From contig JAOTOL010001283.1 in the NCBI GenBank assembly GCA_034440575.1, positions 310,001 to 374,000 of the forward strand: DNA of 64,000 bases, read 5' to 3'. Below, in pieces: positions 11,823 through 22,800 of this stretch. Each line of letters starts with the position of its first letter. Positions within the stretch are counted from its first letter, which is position 1. Made by a program: the position numbers and the translations under genes. This DNA comes from Imbricaverruca yamaguchii (Eukaryota; Arthropoda; Thecostraca; Neoverrucidae). The notes beneath the pieces are model-generated. The model saw only the letters and a program-made list of their open reading frames with translations. It did not search any database and was not told the DNA's origin.

Positions 11823-12289
11823 AGATTGACATCTAAACCTTGAACAATTTTAAGCCCTTCCCTTAATCACTTAATTGACTTAGAGGAGTGTAATTATTGT
11901 CACAAGCCCTTCTCCATTCAAGGCTGCGTTCTTTGTCACGTTCCGTCCAGGAATTCCCTGGACTCTGACGTCATGTGACGTTCTTTGTCCGTTCCTCAGG
12001 AATTCCGAGGCCAGATTTGGCGGATTCCCCGGGGAACGCGCTGAATGAAAAAATGCTGTCCAGCCCATTGGAAGTGATGTGCGGGCCAAGGAAGATATTG
12101 CAAATTTCTAAGTAGTGTTGTGGAATGGATATAATTGGGCTAGATTGTGCGAAGGTCTTACTAATGAATGCCATGGTCCCACCGGCGAGGACTTTCCCTT
12201 GCAGCGTAGCCAAATGCCCAACTGTTGAGGTGAAACAGCAGGAAGCTAGACACCATCTTCAGAAGCTTCTTTCCCTGATTATTTGCATC
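11821..12289. other. Unassigned DNA with short palindromes
   Basis: Around 11944-12035 there are several EcoRI-type near-palindromes (GTCCAGGAATTCCCTGGAC, CTCAGGAATTCCGAGG) and CCCCGGGG. No coding sequence is recognised. Confidence 0.35.
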
Positions 12290-12660
12290 TCCACCAAGTA
12301 AATATGCCGATATCGGCCCGCTGTCCGCATGTGTCGGGGCGAGCTCGACAGCTAATAAACGGCATGCCAACATTGGGCCGCTCTCGGCCCGGCATCAGCA
12401 TACTGATCTGGAATATCAGCATATGTCCGGTTGAATTCCGCATATCAGTACAAGTCAGTTGACGTCGGGCCGTTGTCAGACATCCCACTCCACAGCTGAC
12501 AGCAGGCCCCTAGTGTCCCGACGGCAGCCTGACAGCGGTCCCACTTTGGGCCGGGTGTTGGTTGCTCCACTCATCAGCCGACAGCAGGCCACTGTCGGCT
12601 GACGCTAGTGCACTAGCGTCCAGATAGCGGAACGGCGTCTGTCCGTTGTCGGCATGTTCA
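12290..12660. repeat. GC-rich, very diverged tandem repeat with CCGACAG/GTCGGC motifs
   Basis: The stretch repeatedly uses the complementary words CCGACAGC, TGTCGG, GGGCCG and TATCGGC, spaced at roughly 20-25 bp, with small hairpins such as GCTAGTGCACTAGC. It looks like a decayed minisatellite whose unit is partly self-complementary. Unit boundaries are unclear and no protein is encoded. Confidence 0.45.
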
Positions 12661-13326
12661 CTGGGCAATAATCAATGTAAATTTATCCCCTACCCTTGGC
12701 ATGCCTGTCATAGCCTGCCCTGGACATGTCTGACATTCATCTACCTAGAACACGATCCAGCTCAGAATGGTTTCGCATTTTTATCTTTTTTTTTCTCGTA
12801 TATCCATGCTCATTTAATTAGGCATCAGTGGTGAACAACAATAAGATCATAGGTGGAAGCTTTGCATAATTACTGGTGTTCCCAAAAAGCGATTCAACCA
12901 CATTGCTTTAATGCAACAGCATGCAATTAATGCTAATTATAACAATTAGTAGGAAGGTTTACGAACAGCGACACAAATCGCTCACAAAAGTAATCCGGCG
13001 CGAAATTTCACAGAACGCTCCGCGGCTGCAGTCCACGAAATGTGCGACGTCACAATCCACGGAATCCGCGGAATGAAAGAGACAAAGAAAGCACACCAAA
13101 TATCATTTAGTCGGCAATTGTAAAATACTGATGGCAGTATATAGTTTATTTTCGCAGTATAACTTGTAGACTTATCCAGGATTTACATGGGTACTCCAGA
13201 AGTTGCAGATACACCCCAGAAGTAATGCCCACTCCAGTAATTGTAGGGGCGCCACTGCGCAGTAGGGAGGGTGACAGCCCAGCTGTCATGAGAAAAACTG
13301 ACCTTGTACAATCTGTAGTAAACAGT
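12661..13326. other. Unassigned intergenic DNA
   Basis: I see no gene, RNA or array. A few short homopolymer tracts are present. Confidence 0.35.
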
Positions 13327-13380
13327 AAAAAGTTCCACACCTGGGTGGGTTTCCTCCACCCACCCAGGTGTGTAACTTTT
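13327..13380. other. Strong inverted repeat (stem-loop)
   Basis: CACACCTGGGTGGGT and ACCCACCCAGGTGTG form a 15-bp perfect stem around a 7-base spacer. It is extended outward by AAAAGTT/AACTTTT with a small internal mismatch. It could be a compact palindromic mobile remnant or an RNA hairpin, and nothing in the sequence decides. Confidence 0.7.
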
Positions 13381-14560
13381 GCAAACCATCGTGACGCCAG
13401 ATTCTCCGCTGTGTGTCTGTAGCCAGCCGTGGTCACCAATAGCTCCCCGCGACACTGTTCGGAAGCGCCTCCAGCACCGAGCCGGGGGCTGGGAGGCGCG
13501 AGCGATTGAGTGTGTGCAACGGTTTGATGGGTAGAGTGAAGGGAGGATATTTAGGTTTATTTCAGAACGTCTTCCTATAATGGGGAAGGAGTCTTTATTT
13601 CTCTTTTTTCGCCCTTGATTCCGCCTTCTGGCTCAGTGATATGATCGGCTGGTTAACAGACAATACCTGTGGTTGGCCATATATTTGATGGTGCATCATG
13701 TCCGTACTATATCTAGCCACAATAATATTGTCTTATTATTCATCGTGGGGTGCTACGACTGGCTGGGAGTAGATTCCGGGAGGAAATGGGCGCGGATTAT
13801 CAAATGCTGGCCCAAGCGTCTCGGAGCCCAAATAGCACGATTCCGAGGGCATCGAGACATTGCGGCGACTTGTGACAAAGTACTGATGTATGCACGTCTG
13901 AGTACAGTGAGCCGACACACACCACTAACTAGCCGACCGACCCCAACCATGTCACGCCCAGAGTGCAGCAGCGACAGTCATGACACTTGAGCCCACGGAC
14001 GTGAAGGTTACTCCCCGGCGCCACCAACGACACCCATCGCACGCGTCGACCAGTCGACATTCGGCCCAACCTCGGGCAGCGCAACGCACCGGGCTGGCGG
14101 CGGCCCATCGGTAGCGGCCGCCTTGCGCCGCTGAACCTCGACCCACACCGCAGCCGGATACGGTACAAAGTCCGGGCCATCCACTCGGCACCGGCTATCA
14201 GCCGAAGACCACCTGCGGCAATGGTGGTGGCGCCACCTGCGTCGGCCCGGCGACGCCGACACCTCGCTGCAGCCGCCGACCTCGCATCAGGTGTCAACGG
14301 CTCAACGGCTCGGGTGTCGTCGGCCTGGCGTCGCCGTCCGGGCCTGTGGACGTGACGGCCGTCGCCCACGTTGCCGATTATGTGTGGCGTCACAACAGCT
14401 CGAGCGAACCTCTTGTCGACGATCCGTTGCCTATCATCAGCTGATTGCTATGTGCGAATGCTGACCTGTGGGAACTGCTGCCTGGTTGGCGGTCAGTTGC
14501 ACTGCGTGCTCTACAGCTGGTCGAAATGGCCGCCAGCGTCGGTCTGTGTTGTGTCGGCGA
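13381..14560. other. GC-rich stretch before the putative exon
   Basis: From about 13990 the sequence becomes strongly GC- and CpG-rich, as are the coding exons in this window. Open frames exist on both strands, but none shows a recognisable domain, so I leave them uncalled. It may be a promoter-proximal CpG-rich region of the gene that ends at 15243. Confidence 0.35.
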
Positions 14561-15243
14561 CCACCATGGGAAACGCTGCGGCCTCCGCTGGCTCTTCCGG
14601 TCCTGCCGGATCTGTCAGTCCTGCTGGCTCTGCCGCAACGACTGGCTCTGCTGCCCCTGCTGACTCAGGCACCGGCGGCTTTCCTGTGAAATTCACTGAC
14701 CGGACGCCATTCTGCCGGCGCGTGCTGGACCTGCTGAACGAGCCGTCGTCCGAATTGCCGCCAGTGGTGGAGCTCCAGTCGCCGGCCCGGCGCAGCTGGA
14801 GCAGCCGCTGTCGCTACCGCTGGACGGCGCACCGCTGCACTAGACAAGTCGGCGCCGCTGCACCTCCGCCGCCTAGTAACGAACTGCTCGGTGCGCACCA
14901 CCGACTCCCGGCTCCGAGACCAGTTGTATGACGGCGGCGACCGGCACTTGCCGGAGGGCGCGCTGCTCGCCGAGCGCCTCAACACGAGCCGGCGCACGCT
15001 CCTAGTGGCGGCCGTGTTCGTGCTGTGCAAGGCGGCCGTGCTGTGGCGAGCGTCCCGGCTGACCGGCTGGTTGGACGGCGACGGCGTCATGGCCGTCGGC
15101 GGCTCGATGGCCATCCAGCACGTGCTGGGACTGGCGCGCTTCCGGTACCGGCCGGATTCAGAGCGGCGCGGCCCGGCCGGCATCCGGCCGCCGGTGGTGT
15201 TCACCTCGCAAGACGCGTACTACTCGATCCTTCCTCTTCAACA
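14561..15243 (+). CDS. Putative coding region of unknown family ending at a splice donor
   Basis: I do not recognise this protein. Frame 1 from 14566 reads MGNAAASAGSSGPAGS, an Ala/Ser/Gly-rich leader, and then FTDRTPFCRRVLDLLNEP. From about 14790 the coding signal moves to another frame with RLRDQLYDGGDRHLPEGALL, a likely membrane helix LLVAAVFVLCKAAVLW, and FTSQDAYYSILPLQQ, stopping at CAACA|GTAAGT (15244). The change of frame may be a small intron, a sequencing error or a decayed gene. GC-rich third positions match the real exons here. No neighbouring exon was found downstream. The donor is strong and the rest is inference. Confidence 0.35.
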
Positions 15244-15326
15244 GTAAGTACGGATAGATCCAGGAGAGTCCAAGGCTTGGTACCAAGGTTCAACCACCAT
15301 TTGCCTACATGGAGGTTACTTTTTTC

Positions 15327-15361
15327 ATGAGGTGTTTCGGTGTCCAACCGAAACACCTCAT
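15327..15361. other. Perfect 15-bp inverted repeat
   Basis: ATGAGGTGTTTCGGT and its exact complement flank a 5-base loop (GTCCA). It lies about 85 bp inside the intron after the 15244 donor. No terminator or processing signal is associated with it. Confidence 0.75.
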
Positions 15362-15929
15362 TCCAACAATTCCACATTCTTCCACATTATCGCGCCATGC
15401 AATTTGGACAGCACTGATGTACATATGTCTGTCCTGTCCAAATTAGCATGCTATAAACAAGGTCTTTATCAGTAGATAGATATCCATACCGAGATCAACG
15501 TCTGCCCTACCTGATGCAATTCATCCACACAGCCGGGGTCAACAACCATCAAGATAAACGAGACACGTTGCCAACCGACCTGCGACGCATGACGCCTTGA
15601 GACACGTTGCCAACCGACAAGCGCGACCAGGAGTGGCCTCTCAGACACAAGTGGGCGCAGACCGTCCCGCCCCTCGCGGCCCTTGGCATCAGTGCCGACG
15701 AGGGGCGGGTGGTGGCGGTGCCGGCGAGAGCGTCGATCGCCGCAGTCGGAGCAACAGCAGCGCGCGCCACGCGGCGACCGCTCCAGCGTCGGCGCCAGTC
15801 GCCTGACGTGACCTGGTGCCCACCTGTCCGCCTGTGGCCCCGGCGGCACCGTGGAAGATCGGCTCGGCAGACACGCGCCGCCCTGACCCGCCACCGGGAG
15901 GCAGCCGACAGGTGAGACGGATTTCCACG
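15362..15929. other. GC-rich region, no gene assigned
   Basis: Open frames run on both strands at 15470-15915 because stops are rare in this composition. None shows a domain. A short duplication of GAGACACGTTGCCAACCGAC occurs near 15560-15620. An exon of the 14561-15243 gene could be hidden here. Confidence 0.35.
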
Positions 15930-16075
15930 GGGACGACACGCCATGTGGGAGAAAGGCCGTGGGTGGCGAGGAGGGACACACCGGAAAATAGACTGTGGTG
16001 GGCGGGGCACACAGGGGACCCGACTGTGGTGAGCGAGGAAGGGCACACCGGAGAGGCGACTGTGCAATGAGCGGA
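15930..16075 (+). repeat. Short G-rich minisatellite
   Basis: Three to four diverged units of about 40 bp share GACTGTGGTG, GCGAGGA-GGGCACACCGG and close variants. The array ends at about 16070. Confidence 0.55.
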
Positions 16076-17379
16076 CGCGGTGCTATGTAGTACATTACGA
16101 AGACCGTGAGATATCGATGCTTGGTTTTCAGCAGCGCTATCCAGCTGTGTAGCGAGCGCCTCTAGTCACACAGTCACAGTCGCAGCTACGGCTACACCAA
16201 CATCCACGGCCACATCCACAATCATAGCCCGGTAGGAGCCCTTAACAAAGAAATAACACAAGATCAAGCAAGACACGTTGAGATTTACAGCACGCCAAAC
16301 CACACAATTTCGGTTCGCTTCATGCGCCGAAGGCAGTTTCGCATGATAACATTTTTGGAGTCAGGCTCCGCTTAAGAAAATTATGGCTGCGACCCTGACT
16401 TGCACGCCTCTGTCCTGTTCTACCGGCTTCTCCAATCGGCCTTAATCAACGTCTGGATGGCGCACATTCGGCCGCTGAGCTAAATCTGACCTCTGGCCAT
16501 GAGACGGAAAGGGGAAAAGACTGCATGTGAACCGGACGGCAGTCAGCATCATCGCGTTCAGTCTCAATTGCCACATCACGGGAGCACGGCGAGGCTTGAC
16601 TTCTTGTCGCCAGAGCAAGCCCAAGTATGCTGTGCTCCTTTGTATGCGAAAGCGAAAGCAACTGGAGGGGGGGGTCGTCGCGAATTTGAGTTGAATCTCG
16701 CTCCGAATGCGCAATCTTTTCCGACACGAAGTTGCCGCATGTTTTAAACTGGCCACCGGCTTTACAATTCAGCCACCTGCGTCAGGCTGGGCAGCCATTG
16801 GCAGGCAGCACTGGGCTAGCTCCAGTCCAAACTGCCTGGTTTTCAAAGAGACGGTGTAATCCTAGATTATGTTCTCTTTTGTATTATCCAATTTTCTGGC
16901 GACCAGATAACAATTTTTGTCTGGGTGACCGACCAGAGATGTTATGCATCTTCGTCGCGCTTCGCGAGTTGACAATTTGTAGTTTTGTGTGGAGAAATTC
17001 TCAAAAATTATTGTTTGTAGTAGTGCATCTTTGGCTGCTAAGGGTGGGGATCCCTCTTGGCTGTGCCTCTGACCACATGAGCTCGGGGTGACTATTTTTC
17101 GACCAAACGGTTATATTAATGGTCAGCTATTAAGCTAACTAAAACCACGGGCTGATGACATACCTTTGGAAGTGTTATAGCTGTGCGTTATTTGGCATTC
17201 TTTTTCTGCAGTAACTATGCCTAAAAGTGGATTTGGAATACATTCCATGAAAATAAACCATCAGGGTGGCTTACGTAGCCCAAAAACCCACTGCGTTATA
17301 TAGATATGAAGTCACGTGATGTGAGGGTCAGGTGAGGACAATTCACCTTTTTTTCTAGTTGTGGCAGTTGATAGCCAGT
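16076..17379. other. Unassigned intergenic DNA
   Basis: No exon or RNA gene was recognised. The overlapping open frames around 16442-16756 are on opposite strands and have no family signature. Confidence 0.35.
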
Positions 17380-17432
17380 ATATATATATATAAATATAGT
17401 TTTACATATATATGTATATGTATACATATGCA

Positions 17433-17507
<75 letters not shown>

Positions 17508-17512
17508 ATATC
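17380..17512. repeat. (TA)n microsatellite with TATG variants
   Basis: A TA-rich tract begins with imperfect ATATATGTATATGTATAC units and becomes a pure TA run of about 60 bases at 17440-17495. Confidence 0.9.
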
Positions 17513-18471
17513 AGAGCGATAATATATACCGAACAACCAATGGTCGGGGAATCGGAAACGATTTTCTCGTCGCTCCCCCTTAGGTTGGTTATTGATGCTA
17601 ATGACGCACCGAGCTCGTTACAAATGCAGCCTTGATTTATATTTTGTAATAATTTCGACATCACACCAGCTCACGCGAACTTGAGTTTCTATCACCAGGC
17701 AACGTATGGTCATATCACAGCGCTGGCAGCTTTGGCATGCTGGCGGCAGTAGTCTGACATTATTAACGGGACAACAAGATAATTGCGGAAAATATATACA
17801 GGTGCCAAAAACAGTAACCCGAAATACGTTCAAGGTATGTCTTTTAAATTACTGTAAAACCAGTCAAATGGTGAGGAAAAATTGCATAAGCAATACAAAT
17901 ATAGTCTATAAAACTAGGTCATAACCAGGTCATGACCTGAGCTTGACATGATTTGCAATGCACATAAAATACTTTGCGCAATCAAATCACAGGGGGCAGT
18001 CAAAGGTGAACATGCACAAGTGATGAAATGAAAACGAAACAAAAGTACCACAAGTGGTGCCGGGCGCGTTCAATGGAAGTTCAATCTTGAAGGTAACTTG
18101 TGAACTAACTTTGTCACTAGTTAATATGTTTGAAGACCGGAATCTGTCGAATGGAAAATTACGCCTTCCAATGATGCTTCACATTTCAAGTGGAGATTAC
18201 GTCCGACCACTTGGATATATAACTCGAATGTCTTAAGATTACGCGTTTCACAGGCACTCTCAGGGCTATAATGCGGAAGTATGATTATATTAATCTGATA
18301 TATACACACCGGTGGCGTACCCAGAATTTGGTACAGAGGGGAGGTGGAGGGCAAATATATGAAGAGGGTCTCTACCTACTTAGTCCACCTAATTTTCAAA
18401 AACTTCACGGATTTCTGTCTCTTTATTTTCAAAGGACCAATTTATTTATATAGATATATACTTAATATATA
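17513..18471. other. Unassigned intergenic DNA with one GTGGCGTA-type motif
   Basis: At about 18310 the phrase GGTGGCGTACCCAGAATTT is followed by a G-rich run. It resembles the left end of the element at 19405 and a phrase near 32860, so it may be a truncated relative. Nothing else was recognised. Confidence 0.35.
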
Positions 18472-18538
18472 TATGTGTGTGTGTGTGCGCGATTACGCGT
18501 GTGCGTGCGTGCGTGCGTGCGCGCGAGCGCGCGCGCGC

Positions 18539-18614
<76 letters not shown>

Positions 18615-18666
18615 GCGTGTGCGTGTGCGTGTGCGTGTGCGTGTGCGTGTGCGTGTGCGTGTGCGC

Positions 18667-18694
<28 letters not shown>
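18472..18694. repeat. Alternating purine-pyrimidine microsatellite (GT, GCGT, GTGCGT)
   Basis: About 220 bp of unbroken alternation: GTGTGTGC, then GCGT and GCGC units, a long (GT)n, eight GTGCGT units, and (GT)n again. A run of this length with CG steps is a classic Z-DNA-prone tract. Confidence 0.95.
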
Positions 18695-18699
<5 letters not shown>

Positions 18700-18898
18700 G
18701 TTATTTACCTACCTGGGAAAATATGGCACCTGGCGCTGTCGTGGGTAATACGCAATGGCCACGATTGCTTAGTTCGGCTGTCCACTACATTCAGACAAAT
18801 TTCAGTTGGGAGGGTATTCATAAGGATGAGTCCCACACTGGTGCGGTTTTTCGACACCTGCATGTTTATCTCAAAATCATGCGTGAATACTAGTGGGC

Positions 18899-18902
<4 letters not shown>

Positions 18903-18957
<55 letters not shown>
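18903..18957. repeat. (TA)n microsatellite
   Basis: A pure TA run of about 27 units. Confidence 0.95.
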
Positions 18958-18960
<3 letters not shown>

Positions 18961-19320
18961 TTAATATAAGGGTAGGATATTTGGACAGAAGAGCACTAGC
19001 GACATTTCTGACTATCCGCCACCATCCTGAAAAGTTATTTTTCTTTCTTTTTGCTTAACTGGTCTCGCCCCTATTCAAGTCGGAGCAGCTGACATTTCTG
19101 GAGCGGCCGTCGTCACAGCTATCATGGGCTGCTTTTTCCCGCCATGGCTGGAGCGATCGTAGCTGCTGGAGCAGCTGTCGTCAAGCCACTGGGCATATAT
19201 CTGTGGCCGCTTGGGCAGTCGTCCCCACTGGGACGGCTGTGGCCGCTAGGGCTGCCGCCGCCGCTGAGCCGCCACAGCTGGTGGCTGACCTTCCCAGTCA
19301 TCGGCAACATCCATGGCTCT
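18958..19320. other. GC-rich diverged repeat, CAGCTG/GGCCGTCG words
   Basis: From 19075 to 19290 the words GGAGC(A/G)GC(C/T)GTCGTC, GGCCGCT and CAGCTG recur every 18-25 bp, suggesting a decayed minisatellite. No gene is recognised. Confidence 0.4.
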
Positions 19321-19404
19321 TAAAGATATTTTATCTCTAAGGCTGGCTCTCAGCATTCCTCACACACATTGTCAGCTCTTGAGAACTTCCTTGGCTATCA
19401 GGGG

Positions 19405-19810
19405 CAGTGGCGTTGCCACGAAATTCTTCCAGGGGGGCGAGATCGAAAGGGGGCCTCCTGCTCCCCGAAAAGGGGCCTCCATTGTGTTAGGGCCTCCTAT
19501 TGTTTTCAGGCCCTTAGTATGGTTCGGGAATGGGAAACGGAAGGCTGGAGGGCCTCCTTTTCGTCCTGGAGGGCCTTCTTTTCGTCCTGGGGGCCTCCTT
19601 TTCGTCCTGATGTACCTTCTTTTGTCCTGGGGGCCTCTTTTTCGTCATGGGAGCCTCCTTTTCGTCCTGAGGTACCTTCTTTTCGTCCTAGGGGCCTCCT
19701 TTTCGTCCTGGGGTCTCGTTTTCGTCCTGGGGGCCTCCTCAAATTACATGAGGGGGGCAGTCTCACGGCAGGGGGGCAAATGCCCCCTCTGCCCCCCCCC
19801 CCCCCATGCC
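19405..19810 (+). mobile_element. Non-autonomous hAT-like element with 8-bp target duplication
   Basis: The 406-bp GC-rich insert begins CAGTGGCGTTGCCACG and ends in a C-run followed by ATGCC. It is flanked on both sides by ATCAGGGG (19397-19404 and 19811-19818), an 8-bp direct repeat of the size hAT transposases make. The right terminus is not a full copy of the left, so it may be eroded. Inside, 19548-19740 is a run of about ten 19-20-bp units. There is no transposase. Confidence 0.55.
19548..19740 (+). repeat. 20-bp minisatellite inside the hAT-like insert
   Basis: About ten near-identical units of GGGCCTCCTTTTCGTCCTGG, some with ACCTTC in place of GCCTCC. Units are much more uniform than the surrounding array, so this expansion is recent. 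Confidence 0.85.
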
Positions 19811-20351
19811 ATCAGGGGGCCCCGATCCCTCAGGTATCAATCTCAAAGTTCAGGAACATCCCAGCCCAGTCCTCCATGGCTCTCAGGGGACTCATTCATC
19901 CGTCAGGAGCCCTCACATTCTTACATGGGCTATTCTCAGTCCTCGACAAACTCGTCTAGCACTCAGAGGATTCTGCAGCTCTGAGACAGGCCTCACAATT
20001 TCTAGCAAACATTGCCTGCTCTCGGAACTCTTCTTAGCTCTTAGCTGGCCCTGTTCGTCCCTCAGCATTCCTTCCAAGCACCATAAGCATCACAATCCAG
20101 TCCATTCTAGGTGCCAGGGCCCTCCACAGTCCTCGATGACCTTCTTTCGGGCTATGAAGGACAGTCTTGCTCTGAAACTATACTTCAGCACTCCTCACAA
20201 CCATCTTTAGCCCTTAGGCTGAGCTCTGAGCAGAATAAATGAACTTCGAGTTTACGTCAGCATCCGGGGAGCGCTCGGCTGTCGCCCATTGCTGTTTGAA
20301 AGTTCGATTGATAGAAAGCAGTCGTTAGCAGTTTTTTTTAACTGAATTTGC

Positions 20352-20490
20352 CGCCCCGGTAGTTCAGTTGGTTAGAGCACTGGCCCGCACTGTTCTCCCT
20401 CGTACTGGTAACACATGGTCCTAGTCGCTTCACGCGTTCGCATGTATCCCCAGGCTGGGAGGGTCGGTTGGCAGCTGGCCCTCTCTCTGG
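20352..20490 (+). mobile_element. tRNA-derived SINE, copy 2
   Basis: It starts GCCGCCCCGGTAGTTCAGTT and continues GGTTAGAGCACTGG, matching the tRNA-like head of the copy at 1075-1291. The body block GGCTGGGAG-GTCGGTTGGCAGC then CTGGCCC is also shared. Its B box is degraded (GGTCCTAGTC). It ends directly in the (GA)n tract, which probably grew from or beside the SINE tail. Confidence 0.75.
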
Positions 20491-21250
<760 letters not shown>

Positions 21251-21257
21251 GACGGAG

Positions 21258-21822
21258 ACATAAAGACATAAAGACATAAAGACATCGTAAAGACATCGTA
21301 AAGACATCGTAAAGACATCGTAAAGACATCGTAAAGACATCGTAAAGACATCGTAAAGACATCGTAAATACATCGTAAAGACATCGTAAAGACATCGTAA
21401 AGACATCGTAAAGACATCGTAAAGACATCGTAAAGACATCGTAAAGACATCGTAAAGACATCGTAAAGACATCGTAATGACATCGTAAAGACATCGTAAA
21501 GACATCGTAAAGACATCGTAAAGACATCGTAAAGACATCGTAAAGACATCGTAAAGACATCGTAAAGACATCGTAAAGACATCGTAAAGACATCGTAGAC
21601 ATCGTAAAGACATCGTAAAGACATCGTAAAGACATCGTAAAGACATCGTAAAGACATCGTAAATACATCGTAAAGACATCGTAAATACATCGTAAATACA
21701 TCGTAAAGACATCGTAAAGACATCGTAAAGACATCATAAAGACATCATAAAGACATCATAAAGACATCATAAAGACATCATAAAGACATCATAAAGACAT
21801 AAAGACATAAAGACATCTGATC
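21258..21822 (-). repeat. 11-bp satellite derived from an 8-bp unit
   Basis: About 45 units of AAAGACATCGT, with a final block of AAAGACATCAT, are bordered on both sides by the simpler 8-mer AAAGACAT. One unit has lost three bases (near 21597), and a few carry single substitutions (AAATACAT, AATGACAT). On the minus strand the 8-mer is ATGTCTTT, which also occurs in the 3' tail of the CR1 copy ending near 10615. Confidence 0.95.
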
Positions 21823-22497
21823 TGAAAGCCACAACTCTATCCATTTTAAGATGCTACCTGCAATACCATGGGACTGAAGCTGTATCATTAACCGTGTATG
21901 GGGTACCTTGTCAAAGGCCTTACTGAAGTCAAGATATGCTACATCAACCTGATTTCCCTGATCAAATTGTTCTGTGGCGAAGTTCAAAAAGTCCAAGAGG
22001 TTTGTAAGACACGATCGTCCTTTTCTAAACCCATGTTGAGTATCTTGAATCAATCTGCTACCTTCTAGATAACTAACTATTCTATCCTTGATAATTGATT
22101 CGAGTACCTTGCAGACTATGGATGTGAGACTTACTGGCCTACAGTTTTCAACTTTCCCTCTTTCTCCTTTCTTGAAAATAGGAACTACATTTGCCCTTTT
22201 CCAATCGGTTGGAATTTCATTTTGTGAAACTGATCTACAAAATGTTATACTAAGTGGAAATGCCATTTCCTTTTCAGTTTCCCGCAACACCCTAGCATAA
22301 ATATCATCAAGTCCTGCTGCCTTGTTTGGCTTTATTTTCCTGATATGATTGTAAACAACATCACTATCAATGAAATCAACATCATTTATCAGATCCCATG
22401 TCACTGAACTATGGTGTACGGTCGGCAGATTGGTCATATCTTCCAATGTAAACACTGATTTAAACTGCTTGCTCAGCTCCTCAACCATCTCACTATC
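21823..22497 (-). pseudogene. Truncated CR1-type LINE, copy 2
   Basis: The sequence encodes, without interruption, the stretch before the reverse transcriptase and its first blocks: VYNHIRKIKPNKAAGLDDIY, IPTDWKRANVVPIFKK, RPVSLTSIVCKVLESI, HGFRKGRSCLTNLLDF and YLDFSKAFDKVPHTRL. It stops at ELWLSD, inside the RT domain and before the catalytic F-ADD box, and there runs directly into the ATGTCTTT satellite. At its other end (22498) it meets the start of the I-like LINE. It is closer to intact than the copy at 8714-10620, with which it shares most residues. It cannot be active because the catalytic half is missing. Confidence 0.88.
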
Positions 22498-22800
22498 CTG
22501 TTAGACCGAACCCGTAAACACCATGGCGCCCGCCGCCAGCACCACACAGGGTACCTACTAGGTAGGTGCCCTGAACACAGGACACAGCGTCACACAGGGG
22601 TCTTCCTTCACTCTGGAGAGGACACTCCGACATATTATGAATTATACGCACTTCAAGATCCACACGCACACCACCCACATCTTAGTGCAAACACAGAGCA
22701 GCGCGGATACAAAAAAAAAACACTCCTGAATACAAACACCTTTAACGGCCAGCGCTGCTCCTTCACCCTACGCCGCACCTTAAACATCAGTCGGAGCTAC

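Larger units (their letters stand above)
19321..20230 (+). repeat. Diverged ~30-bp minisatellite interrupted by a mobile element
   Basis: Units containing CTCAGCA-TCCTCACA and AGCTCT(T/C) recur from 19321 to 19396 and again from 19819 to about 20230 (for example TTCAGCACTCCTCACAACC). The element at 19405-19810 splits the array. No protein is encoded, and the long open frame across it merely reflects the repeat. Confidence 0.5.

Noticed and set aside
13929..14393. A 154-codon minus-strand frame in GC-rich DNA
   Set aside because: No domain, overlapping frames on both strands, Arg/Ala-rich translation typical of CpG-rich non-coding DNA.
15469..16095. A 208-codon minus-strand frame
   Set aside because: Composition-driven. 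It overlaps other open frames and a tandem repeat, and has no recognisable motif.
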